Source: Oscillospiraceae bacterium (GTDB lineage: Bacteria > Bacillota > Clostridia > Oscillospirales > Oscillospiraceae). Taken from it: DNA of 37,852 nt. How positions within the stretch are numbered: the first letter of the stretch is position 1; each line of letters starts with the position of its first letter. The stretch is taken from positions 1 to 37,852 of the forward strand of contig JAFTMB010000070.1 in NCBI GenBank assembly GCA_017452605.1, given 5' to 3'. The position numbers and the translations under genes are program-made. The notes beneath the pieces are model-generated. The model was given only the letters and a program-made list of their open reading frames with translations. It was not told the DNA's origin and did no database searches. This document shows, one piece after another, positions 1 to 7,460 of this stretch.

Positions 1-37
1 ACCGCTTGCAGGCACAATTATTCCAATCCAGGGGTAT

Positions 38-61
38 AAAATTTTGTGCATAACGCACAAA
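38..61 (-). terminator. weak terminator after the PBP gene
   Basis: Seven-base stem (TTTGTGC/GCACAAA on the minus strand) with a 5-nt loop, followed on the minus strand by a short T run. It lies just beyond the stop of the transpeptidase gene. Confidence 0.5.
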
Positions 62-67
62 GCGCAT

Positions 68-1438
68 TTAGGGGGCCAGTTCAGTCTTACAGGCAGACAG
101 CACTTTTTCAAGAATCGGCACACAAACCGTCTTGCCGAAACCGCCCTCCTCCACCGCCACGATAAAGGCCAGCGGGTACTCCTCATCCGTCACAAAGCCT
201 GCAAACATGGCGTTAGGCTTTTTATCGCCACCCACCTCCGCCGTGCCGGATTTTGCGCAAACCGTGAAGCCCGCAAAATTCTCGTCGCCGTAGGAGTTTT
301 CCACATTGTTTCGCATCATAGCCTGCAGGGTCTGGGCTGTCTGACGGGACATCACCCGGCCCATGCTTTCAGCAGATGCTTCATGGGTTGTATAGCTTCC
401 GCCGGACACCTGGGAAACCACATAAGGCTTAACGCCGCTGCCGCCGTTGGCGATAGCACCCACCAATGTCATAAACTGGCAGGGATTTATAAGATCCTTG
501 TGCTGACCGATGGCGCTCCAGGCAACCAGCACATCCGCCTGCCCCTGGGCCTGCAAATTGCCAGCATTGGTGGAAACGCCGTCAAAAGACATACTTTCCG
601 TCACCCCGAGAAGCTTTGCGTAGCGCTGCAGGGTTTCGCCCCCCAATTGTCCTGCAATGTGGGCAAAGGAGCAGTTACACGAGCGCAGGAAAGCGTCCTT
701 AAAGGTAAGAGTTCCATGCTCTGCCATGCAGGTAACCTTGTCGATTCCGTATTCTACGGTTCCGGCGCAGGTAAAGGTCTGCTCCTGAATGTCAGGAATG
801 GTTTCCAGCGCCGCCACCGCCGTTACGATTTTGAAAATCGAGCCGGGAGTGTAGGTGGATTTTAAGAAGCGGTTCATATACGCGCCATCCCACACGCCGG
901 TTGTATCCCCGGCAATATCGGGAACATTGTCCGGGTCATAGGCAGGCGTAGAAACTGCGCAGATGATTTCTCCGGTCTTGTAGTTGTATACTGCAACCGT
1001 ACCCTTGTAATCGCCCATGGCTTCCAGAGCCGCCTTTTGTACCTGAGAAGAAAGCGTCAGGGTCACCTGGCCGGTAGCATCGCCGTAATCGTAAACGCCG
1101 GAAAAAATATTGTAGCCCACCATTTCCCTGGCATAATGGGATAGCACCGGGGTGCTGATATTGCCCTGCCGGTCACCCAGCCAGTGAATCATGGCTTTTC
1201 TTACGGCTTCGTCCTGGGCGTAGGTTTTGCCGGAAACCGTGTCCATGAGCAAAACGCCGTCCCGGTCAGTGACAATTCCGTCGCCGGTGTTGGAGTGGCC
1301 GTAAACATGGGGAGAACCGGGAAACATCACCCAGCTTTCCGAGTAGATGAGATACTCCACAACAAAGACAGCAATGCCCGCTGTCAATAGAATTACAAGG
1401 GCAAACAGCGCCTTCGCCCGGTTAATCACTCTATTCAT
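68..1438 (-). CDS. penicillin-binding protein, transpeptidase (PBP2/FtsI-like)
   Basis: A 456-residue peptidoglycan DD-transpeptidase that would cross-link stem peptides outside the membrane. One N-terminal membrane anchor (about residues 10-31) precedes a short, divergent linker domain. The transpeptidase domain carries all three penicillin-binding motifs: SxxK at 200-203 (SIFK), SxN at 253-255 (SCN) and KSG at 396-398 (KSGTAEV). It is shorter than class B PBPs with a full dimerisation domain and resembles the PbpA type paired with RodA/FtsW. The ATG at 1438 overlaps the end of the upstream ftsW-like gene by 8 bp, so the two are translationally coupled and probably act as a polymerase/transpeptidase pair. 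A longer reading upstream lies inside ftsW and has no support. Whether it serves division, elongation or spore wall synthesis cannot be told from sequence. Confidence 0.9.
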   Translation of the reverse strand: MNRVINRAKALFALVILLTAGIAVFVVEYLIYSESWVMFPGSPHVYGHSNTGDGIVTDRDGVLLMDTVSGKTYAQDEAVRKAMIHWLGDRQGNISTPVLSHYAREMVGYNIFSGVYDYGDATGQVTLTLSSQVQKAALEAMGDYKGTVAVYNYKTGEIICAVSTPAYDPDNVPDIAGDTTGVWDGAYMNRFLKSTYTPGSIFKIVTAVAALETIPDIQEQTFTCAGTVEYGIDKVTCMAEHGTLTFKDAFLRSCNCSFAHIAGQLGGETLQRYAKLLGVTESMSFDGVSTNAGNLQAQGQADVLVAWSAIGQHKDLINPCQFMTLVGAIANGGSGVKPYVVSQVSGGSYTTHEASAESMGRVMSRQTAQTLQAMMRNNVENSYGDENFAGFTVCAKSGTAEVGGDKKPNAMFAGFVTDEEYPLAFIVAVEEGGFGKTVCVPILEKVLSACKTELAP

Positions 1439-3152
1439 CGTCCGGCCTCCCCTCCTTGGATTGGCGCACAGCAAAGCTGGCATTCTGCCGGGTATCTGCC
1501 GCCTTGACAAAGGCCAGCAGGCCCCATGTGCCAATCATGCTGGAGCCGCCGTTGGAAACAAAGGGAAATGTTACGCCGGTCAAGGGCAGGATGTCCACAG
1601 TGCCCAGGGCGTTCAAAATCGCCTGCACCAGTAAAATTCCCGCCGCGGCACAGCTGCCGATGGTAAAGAAGGTGCTTCTTTCCACCGCTGCGGAGCGAAT
1701 GGCAAACATACCGAAGGCCAAAACGCAGCAAATCATCATCAGCACAATCAGAAGGCCCCATTCCTCCGCCACGGTGGCAATCACCACATCGGAGTCAGCG
1801 GCAAACACATTTTCCATCCAACCCTTTCCCGCTCCCAAGCCAAACAAGCCGCCGGAAGCCAGGCACATAATGGCCCGGGTCTGCTGATAGCCCTTGTTCA
1901 GGGGGTCTTCCCAAATGTGCCGCCAGGAAGAAAACCGCCGGAGGGCATGGGGCGCAATTTTTAGGGCAATCACGCCTGCAAAGCCCAAAGAGGTGCAGGC
2001 CAAAGCCACCGTACCGACACTGCCGGAACGGATATAGGCAATCAGCAGGAAAGCGGTGAAGAAAATCAGTGCCGTACCAAAATCGTTCATCACCGCAAGG
2101 CATCCGCACACCGCCAGGGTATAGCCGATAAACAAAATCAAGTTCCGCTTGTTTACGATTCTATCCATAGTGGATGCGCCAACAAACACAAAGCACACCT
2201 TGCTCAGCTCCGAAAGCTGAAAGGACATACCGCCAATGACAATCCAGTTTTTCGCGCCGTGATACTCCTGGCCGAACAGCATGGTAATAAGCAAAAAGCC
2301 AACGCCGGCTACCGCCGCGTAATACCGAAGCTTTTTCGCCCGCTCCAAATCCCGCATGGCCCAGCCAAGGAACAAAAACAGAGAAAGTCCCATCACAAGA
2401 GCCAACAGCTGCTTGACGGATTCCCCGGGCTTTACCGCTGCAATGGCAGCCATACCCATGGTACAGAGGAAAAAGGCGATGGCCTCAATTTCAAAAGACG
2501 GTTTTTTGATGCAGATATAGAAAATCAGCAGTGCCCACTGGCAAATCATCATTCCCAAAAATCCGGTAAACACCGGCTGGGCGTACTGAATATCCAGCGC
2601 AAACAGATAAGAAATACCAATCAGACACTGGATCACCGTCAGCAGCAGCACATTGGCAATGCTGTGAATGGGATGGGTGGCTTTGGTGCGAAGCTCCGCC
2701 AACTTCAGCTCCTGCCGCCGGGAAATAGGCACAAGATGCATATTTACACCGCCGATGTTGATTTCATCCTCCGGCTCAAGGGCGCAGATGTCGATTCGCT
2801 CTCCGTTGACACGGATTCCGGATTTCGTACCTCTGTCGGAAATAGTCCAGCTGCCGTCATCGTAACGGGTCAAAACCGCGTGGGTCTTGGAAACGCCTGG
2901 CAGGCTGATTACCACATCGCTGCGCTTGCTGCTTCCGATGATGCTTTCCCAATGGGTGATGGGAAGAAGCCTGTCATCCTCCAGCTTCAGCCAAGCCCAG
3001 ATTTCCGGCTCTCTGCGAAAGGTCAGCAGCGGCCGGATGCAGCGAATCAGCAACAGTGTCACCAGCACGGGAATCAAATACCGCATGGTCTGCTGATATA
3101 CATGAATCGTGGCGCTGTCCGCCTGAGAAAACATACCGAAAAACTGGTCCAC
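1431..3152 (-). CDS. FHA domain fused to FtsW/RodA/SpoVE-type glycan polymerase
   Basis: A 573-residue SEDS-family membrane protein, the family that polymerises lipid II into glycan strands. A first membrane segment (about 24-44) is followed by a cytoplasmic forkhead-associated domain at about 50-142, with GSSKRSD at 73-79, SKTHA at 88-92 and the NG pair at 117-118, the usual phosphothreonine-binding loop residues. About ten hydrophobic segments follow, with SEDS landmarks such as the SELSK stretch and, near the C-terminus, PLTGVTFPFVSNGGSS. The fusion suggests recruitment by a phosphorylated partner, but no Ser/Thr kinase is in the window. It is followed by the transpeptidase gene with an 8-bp overlap. 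The family is certain; the phosphopeptide role is inferred. Confidence 0.92.
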   Translation of the reverse strand: MDQFFGMFSQADSATIHVYQQTMRYLIPVLVTLLLIRCIRPLLTFRREPEIWAWLKLEDDRLLPITHWESIIGSSKRSDVVISLPGVSKTHAVLTRYDDGSWTISDRGTKSGIRVNGERIDICALEPEDEINIGGVNMHLVPISRRQELKLAELRTKATHPIHSIANVLLLTVIQCLIGISYLFALDIQYAQPVFTGFLGMMICQWALLIFYICIKKPSFEIEAIAFFLCTMGMAAIAAVKPGESVKQLLALVMGLSLFLFLGWAMRDLERAKKLRYYAAVAGVGFLLITMLFGQEYHGAKNWIVIGGMSFQLSELSKVCFVFVGASTMDRIVNKRNLILFIGYTLAVCGCLAVMNDFGTALIFFTAFLLIAYIRSGSVGTVALACTSLGFAGVIALKIAPHALRRFSSWRHIWEDPLNKGYQQTRAIMCLASGGLFGLGAGKGWMENVFAADSDVVIATVAEEWGLLIVLMMICCVLAFGMFAIRSAAVERSTFFTIGSCAAAGILLVQAILNALGTVDILPLTGVTFPFVSNGGSSMIGTWGLLAFVKAADTRQNASFAVRQSKEGRPDDE

Positions 3153-3171
3153 ACTGTCACCTCCTCACTTG

Positions 3172-4002
3172 TTATTTTGTGTTCATTTCCCGAAGCATAG
3201 CAATTTCTTTTTGATAGCCGGGAAGCTCATTGGGAGTTTCCAATATGAGCGGCAGCCTGGAAAGAACGGGATGATTGACGATATTACGAAATGTATCCAA
3301 CCCCAAACTTCCCTGCCCGATACATTCGTGCCGGTCTTTATGGCTGGCAAAGGGATTTTTCGAATCGTTCAGGTGCAAAGCCTTAAGTCTGTCCAGGCCT
3401 ACGATATTATCAAACTCAGCCAGCACACCGTCTAAGTCGTTTACGATATCATAACCGCCGTCATACACATGGCAGGTATCCAGACACACGCCTACCGCGT
3501 CGCTGCCCACGCCGTCAATGATTTGCTTCAGCTGGTGAAAACTGCCGCCGATTTCACTGCCCTTGCCTGCCATGGTTTCCAGCAAAACCGTTACGGGATA
3601 CCCGGGTTTAAGGGCAGTTTTCAGAGCATCCACAATCTGGCTGATGCCCACATCCACGCCCTGACCCACATGGGAACCGGGATGAAAGTTGTAGTAATTA
3701 TCTGGAAGCGCTGCCATTCTGCGCAAATCATCGCACAGCAGCGAGCAGGCAAAATCTCTCGCCTCTTTTTCGGCAGTGCACAAATTCATGGTGTACGAGC
3801 CGTGGGCAACCAGTTTTCCGAAGCCATGCTCTTTCAGCGCCGCCACCGCCAGGGCGCTGTCTGCGGCATCCTCTGCCCGGGCTTTTGCTCCCCGGGGATT
3901 GCGGGTAAAAAAGGCAAAGGTATTTGCCCCGATTTTACGGGCTGTTTCCACCATAGCCATATTGCCTGCCGAGGCTGACAAATGGCAACCTACCGTCAGC
4001 AT
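3172..4002 (-). CDS. nfo: endonuclease IV (AP endonuclease)
   Basis: A 276-residue TIM-barrel, zinc-dependent AP endonuclease of base excision repair. Family signatures are present: GCHLSASAGN at the N-terminus, HGSYTMNL, CLDTCHVYDGGYDI and HLNDSKNPFASHKDRHECIG, which hold the metal-binding His, Asp and Glu residues. The ATG at 4002 is chosen because AAAGGGGG lies just upstream and homology begins there; an in-frame ATG at 4056 falls inside the promoter. It is divergent from the WYL regulator and has its own promoter. It lies 19 bp upstream of the ftsW-like gene with no terminator visible between them, so read-through into the wall genes is possible. Confidence 0.95.
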   Translation of the reverse strand: MLTVGCHLSASAGNMAMVETARKIGANTFAFFTRNPRGAKARAEDAADSALAVAALKEHGFGKLVAHGSYTMNLCTAEKEARDFACSLLCDDLRRMAALPDNYYNFHPGSHVGQGVDVGISQIVDALKTALKPGYPVTVLLETMAGKGSEIGGSFHQLKQIIDGVGSDAVGVCLDTCHVYDGGYDIVNDLDGVLAEFDNIVGLDRLKALHLNDSKNPFASHKDRHECIGQGSLGLDTFRNIVNHPVLSRLPLILETPNELPGYQKEIAMLREMNTK

Positions 4003-4027
4003 GTTAACGCCCCCTTTCGTTGTAAGT

Positions 4028-4056
4028 ACCATACCATATTTCCTAAAAAAAAGCAA
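4028..4056 (-). promoter_or_regulatory. promoter for nfo
   Basis: On the minus strand TTGCTT (4051-4056) and TATGGT (4028-4033) are separated by 17 bp, placed just upstream of the nfo Shine-Dalgarno site. Confidence 0.6.
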
Positions 4057-4061
4057 ATCAT

Positions 4062-4091
4062 CTTTCCCTTAGGGAAAGAATGTGATATAAT
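4062..4091 (+). promoter_or_regulatory. palindromic operator candidate and -10 of the WYL regulator gene
   Basis: CTTTCCCT-T-AGGGAAAG (4062-4078) is a perfect 8-bp-arm palindrome. It covers the -35 position of a promoter whose -10 is TATAAT (4086-4091), and it lies 5 bp upstream of the divergent nfo -35. This placement suits an autoregulatory operator; binding by the WYL protein is inferred. Confidence 0.55.
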
Positions 4092-4123
4092 GCTCTTATC
4101 CTGATTAAGGGAGGCTGTATCAA

Positions 4124-5101
4124 ATGCCAAAATCCGACAATCAAAAGCTGAAGATTTTTTACATACTGGATTATCTGCAAAAAAACTCCCACGAGGATCA
4201 CCCCGTGAGAGCTTCTGAGCTGATTGAAATGCTGGAGCATCAGCACAATATTTTGTGCGAGCGGAAAACCGTGTATTCTGACATCGCCGCCTTGCAGGAA
4301 TACGGCGTGGATATTGTTTCCCTGCCGGGCAAAAACGGCGGATATTTCATCGCCTCCCGCAATTTTGAGCGGTCTGAACTGAAGCTGCTGATTGACGCCG
4401 TGCAGTCCAGCCGATACCTGACGGAGAAAAAATCCCGGGAGCTGATCGAAAAGCTGTGCAACCAGTGCAATGAGTACGATGCCCGGCTTATGAAGCGAAA
4501 TGTTATGGTTTCCGGCCGGGTTAAGAGCATGAACGAAACCATTTACTACAATGTAGATGCCATTCAGGACGCCATCGCCGACAATAAGCAAATCTCCTTC
4601 AAGTACTTTGACTGGGGCATGGATGGCAAGCGGGTGTACCGCAGCCGGGATTATGAAGCCAGTCCTTACAGTCTGTGTCAGGATAACGAAAACTGCTATC
4701 TGCTCGCCCTCTCCCCCCGCCACGGCATTACCTCCTACCGGGTGGACAGAATGACCGACATTCAGATTTTGTCTGAAAACCGCACCCCCTGCCCGGAGCT
4801 GACCGGCAAGGCCCTCATGGATCACGCAAACCAGCTGTTCCAGATGTTTGCAGGCGATGCCATCTCGGTAAAAATGCGGTTCCACAAGGAGCTGTGCAAC
4901 GTAGTCATCGACCGCTTTGGCAGGGACACCATGCTCATTCCCGACGGGCCTGACCATTTTGTTTTCACTGTTAAGATCGCGGTATCTCCCATGTTTTTAA
5001 GCTGGGTCATTGGCTTTGGCGATAAGGCAAAAATCCTCTACCCCCAAAGCGTGATTGACCGGTGCAAAGACCTTTGCAGTCAGACCCTTTCCCAGTATTA
5101 A
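4124..5101 (+). CDS. HTH-WYL transcriptional regulator
   Basis: A 325-residue DNA-binding regulator. An N-terminal winged-helix region (about 8-75, including ERKTVYSDIAALQEYG, a typical recognition-helix stretch) is followed by a WYL-type domain (about 140-235, with a degenerate core around SPYSLCQDNENCYLLAL and SYRVDRM) and a WCX C-terminal extension. WYL domains sense nucleic acids or nucleotide-like ligands and are common in DNA-damage and defence regulators. Here the divergent neighbour is endonuclease IV, so a repair link is plausible but unproven. GGGAGG precedes the ATG. Its stop codon overlaps the stop of the convergent lipoprotein gene. Confidence 0.85.
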   Translation: MPKSDNQKLKIFYILDYLQKNSHEDHPVRASELIEMLEHQHNILCERKTVYSDIAALQEYGVDIVSLPGKNGGYFIASRNFERSELKLLIDAVQSSRYLTEKKSRELIEKLCNQCNEYDARLMKRNVMVSGRVKSMNETIYYNVDAIQDAIADNKQISFKYFDWGMDGKRVYRSRDYEASPYSLCQDNENCYLLALSPRHGITSYRVDRMTDIQILSENRTPCPELTGKALMDHANQLFQMFAGDAISVKMRFHKELCNVVIDRFGRDTMLIPDGPDHFVFTVKIAVSPMFLSWVIGFGDKAKILYPQSVIDRCKDLCSQTLSQY

Positions 5102-5583
5102 ACAAGCTGAATGCTGCCAAGTAAGTCCTTCCATGTCTGCTGCAGGTCGTAGGCCTTGCTTGACTGAGCCATAACTGTAACGCAGTAGTGGTAGTTTCCG
5201 TCGTCTAACACCACTGCCCTGCCCACGGTGTCGCCGCCCTCGCCGGCAGCTGTCCACACACATTCATACCGGGCCATGTCTGTTTGCATGGTTTCCACCA
5301 TGGTCAGGCTGTCTAAGGGAAACCCGGTAAGTTCGCCAAAAGTTTCGCTTAGATTTCCCGCCGCCATGATTTCCGTGGTCAGCTCGTACCCATCGCAAAA
5401 ATAGAGGCTTCCCTCCCCGGAAGTCAGCTGCGTCTTCTTGGCGTTTAGCGGAATGGCAACTTCAATGCTTTTCGGCCCCCACTGCTCCTCCATGTAGACA
5501 TCTTCTACTGTTTCAAAGGTTTCCTCTGCGCTGCAGCCGCAAAGAAGCAGGGAAAACACCAAAATCACCCAAAGCTTTTTCAT
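5098..5583 (-). CDS. putative lipoprotein of unknown function
   Basis: A 161-residue protein with a lipoprotein signal peptide: a hydrophobic stretch, then LLLCGC with the likely lipidated cysteine at residue 17. The mature part is a small alpha/beta-looking domain with no motif I recognise. GGAGGGG lies upstream of the ATG. It starts only 28 bp from the divergent DUF1294 gene, and its stop codon overlaps that of the convergent WYL regulator, leaving no room for a terminator between them. It is probably attached to the outer face of the membrane. No function is assigned. Confidence 0.75.
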   Translation of the reverse strand: MKKLWVILVFSLLLCGCSAEETFETVEDVYMEEQWGPKSIEVAIPLNAKKTQLTSGEGSLYFCDGYELTTEIMAAGNLSETFGELTGFPLDSLTMVETMQTDMARYECVWTAAGEGGDTVGRAVVLDDGNYHYCVTVMAQSSKAYDLQQTWKDLLGSIQLV

Positions 5584-5611
5584 ACATTACCCCTCCAGAA
5601 AGGATGTTTTT

Positions 5612-5875
5612 ATGCCATATTTGATAGCGTATCTATTGATAATCAATGCAATGGGTTTGCTGTTTATGCACATGGACAAGGAAAAAGCCAGGAAAAATAA
5701 GTGGCGGATTTCGGAAAACACCCTCCTTACCATAGCCGCGTTGGGCGGCAGCGTGGGAAGCCTTTGGGGAATGTACTTATTCCGCCACAAAACCAGGCAT
5801 CTAAAATTCACCCTGGGAATCCCGGCGATTTTAGCTCTTCAACTTGTTGCTTGTGTAATTCTGATTTCTATATAA
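5612..5875 (+). CDS. DUF1294 family small membrane protein
   Basis: An 87-residue protein with two or three membrane segments. The order is typical of DUF1294: an N-terminal helix, a charged MDKEKARKNKWRISENTLL segment, a glycine-rich turn (ALGGSVGSLWGMYLFRHKTRH) and a C-terminal helix. The family has no established function. AAAGGATG precedes the start. It ends directly at a bidirectional terminator shared with the convergent flavoprotein gene. Confidence 0.85.
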   Translation: MPYLIAYLLIINAMGLLFMHMDKEKARKNKWRISENTLLTIAALGGSVGSLWGMYLFRHKTRHLKFTLGIPAILALQLVACVILISI

Positions 5876-5902
5876 AAATGACCGGGATTTACCCGGTCAT
5901 TT
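5876..5902. terminator. bidirectional terminator
   Basis: An 11-bp stem AAATGACCGGG/CCCGGTCATTT with a 5-nt loop sits between the convergent DUF1294 and COG2509 genes. The TAA of the minus-strand gene lies in the loop. Confidence 0.75.
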
Positions 5903-7460
5903 CTTCTATAATCTTTTCGGCGGTCATCATGCCGTCAATGGCAGCAGACATAATGCCACCGGCATAGCCTGCTCCCTCCCCGGTGGGATAAAATCCCTTC
6001 ACGGAGGATTGGCGGCTCTCATTTCGAAGAATCCGCACAGGAGATGAACTCCGGGTTTCCGGCCCGGTCATAACCGCGCTGGGGCTTGCAAATCCCTTCA
6101 GCCGCCCATCCAGGGCAGGAAGCGCCTTGGCAAGCGCCGCGGTGATTTTTTCCGGCAGGACATCATGGAGGTCACACCAGACAACACCCGGTCGATAGCT
6201 TGGAATCACATCCATAGGGCCGGCGCTTATTTTTCCCGAAAGAAAATCCCCCACCAGCTGGGCAGGCGCCCAGGCGCTCTTGGAAAGGGCATAGGCTCTT
6301 TGCTCAATCTCCCTTTGCCACTGCATACCGCCCAATGCCCCGGAATACGGGAAGTCCTCCGGGCTGACGGTAACCAGCAGCGCAGAATTTGCATTTTCTC
6401 CGTCCCGGTCGGCATTGCTCATACCATTGGTTACCACGCCGTCATCTTCCGAGGCAGCCGCCACCACATAGCCGCCGGGGCACATGCAAAAGGTGTAAAC
6501 CGTACCGTTTTCCAGATGCTCCACCAGCTTATAGTCCGCTGGAGGAAGGGGTAAATCCTCTGCCCCATACTGGGCCTTGTTAACCATACTTTGCTTATGC
6601 TCAATCCGCACACCCATAGCAAAGGGCTTCGGCTCCATAGGTACGCCCATTTCATGGAGCATCGCAAAGGTATCCCGGGCGCTGTGACCGATGGCAAACA
6701 CCGCGTGGTTGCAGGAAACGAATTCCCCATGCTCCGTCTTAAGGCCAATCAGCCGGTCATCTTCCGTCACAAGCTCCGTAACCTGGGTGCAAAACCGCAC
6801 CTCGCCCCCAAGGGAAATAATCCGCTTGCGGATATTCTGCACAACTTCCACCAGAACATCAGTGCCGATATGAGGCTTGGCATCGTAAAGAATATTTTCT
6901 CTAGCGCCTGCTTTGACAAACTGCTCCAAAATCCATCCGATTCTGGGGTTATTCACGCCGGTATTAAGTTTTCCATCAGAAAATGTCCCGGCGCCGCCTT
7001 CGCCAAACTGAACATTGCTGCGGCAATCCAGATTACCGGTTTCAAAATACCGCTCTACCTGCTCCTTACGGGTTTTAGCATCCACGCCCCGTTCCAGAAC
7101 CAAAGGCTTCAGCCCCGCCATAGCAAGCACCAAAGCGGCAAACATACCTGCAGGCCCGAACCCAACCACCACCGGGCGGCAATTTGATTCACACCTGGGC
7201 ACCCGGTATCGCTTTTCCGTCACGATAGCCGCCCGTTTGCAGCCCGAGGCGCGAAGCGTCTTGCTTTCGCTGCCATCAATTTCCACATCTACGGTATAGA
7301 CGATCTTCACATCCGGCTTTTTCCGGGCATCAATGGAACGGCGGCTGATGGTAAGCCTGCGAATTCTTGCAGGGGACAGTTTCAGCGCCCTTGCCGCCTC
7401 CACAATGAGCTGATTGGGGTTATGCTCCGGCGCAAGCGCAATTTCACGAATCCGAATCAT
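5889..7460 (-). CDS. FAD-dependent dehydrogenase (COG2509 type)
   Basis: A 523-residue flavoprotein. An N-terminal domain of about 85 residues precedes the FAD-binding Rossmann fold, which has VVVGFGPAGMFAALVLA (a GxGxxG variant) around residue 95. A second signature, NVQFGEGGAGTFSDGKLNT, and a C-terminal FYPTGEGAGYAGGIMSAA that closes the FAD site are typical of this uncharacterised dehydrogenase family. The ATG at 7460 overlaps the stop of the HI0933-type gene by 4 bp (ATGA), so the two flavoproteins are co-translated. Substrate and electron partner are unknown. The family call is firm. Confidence 0.9.
   Translation of the reverse strand: MIRIREIALAPEHNPNQLIVEAARALKLSPARIRRLTISRRSIDARKKPDVKIVYTVDVEIDGSESKTLRASGCKRAAIVTEKRYRVPRCESNCRPVVVGFGPAGMFAALVLAMAGLKPLVLERGVDAKTRKEQVERYFETGNLDCRSNVQFGEGGAGTFSDGKLNTGVNNPRIGWILEQFVKAGARENILYDAKPHIGTDVLVEVVQNIRKRIISLGGEVRFCTQVTELVTEDDRLIGLKTEHGEFVSCNHAVFAIGHSARDTFAMLHEMGVPMEPKPFAMGVRIEHKQSMVNKAQYGAEDLPLPPADYKLVEHLENGTVYTFCMCPGGYVVAAASEDDGVVTNGMSNADRDGENANSALLVTVSPEDFPYSGALGGMQWQREIEQRAYALSKSAWAPAQLVGDFLSGKISAGPMDVIPSYRPGVVWCDLHDVLPEKITAALAKALPALDGRLKGFASPSAVMTGPETRSSSPVRILRNESRQSSVKGFYPTGEGAGYAGGIMSAAIDGMMTAEKIIEEMTG

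Noticed and set aside
44..865. Open frame of 273 codons opposite the transpeptidase
   Set aside because: Antisense to the region with all three penicillin-binding motifs; starts inside the terminator hairpin.
2259..3200. Open frame of 313 codons on the plus strand across the FHA-FtsW gene
   Set aside because: Antisense of a clearly assigned gene, with basic low-information composition and no Shine-Dalgarno site.
4058..4957. Open frame of 299 codons on the minus strand across the WYL regulator
   Set aside because: Complementary shadow of the regulator; the regulator has promoter, ribosome site and family motifs, the antisense frame has none.
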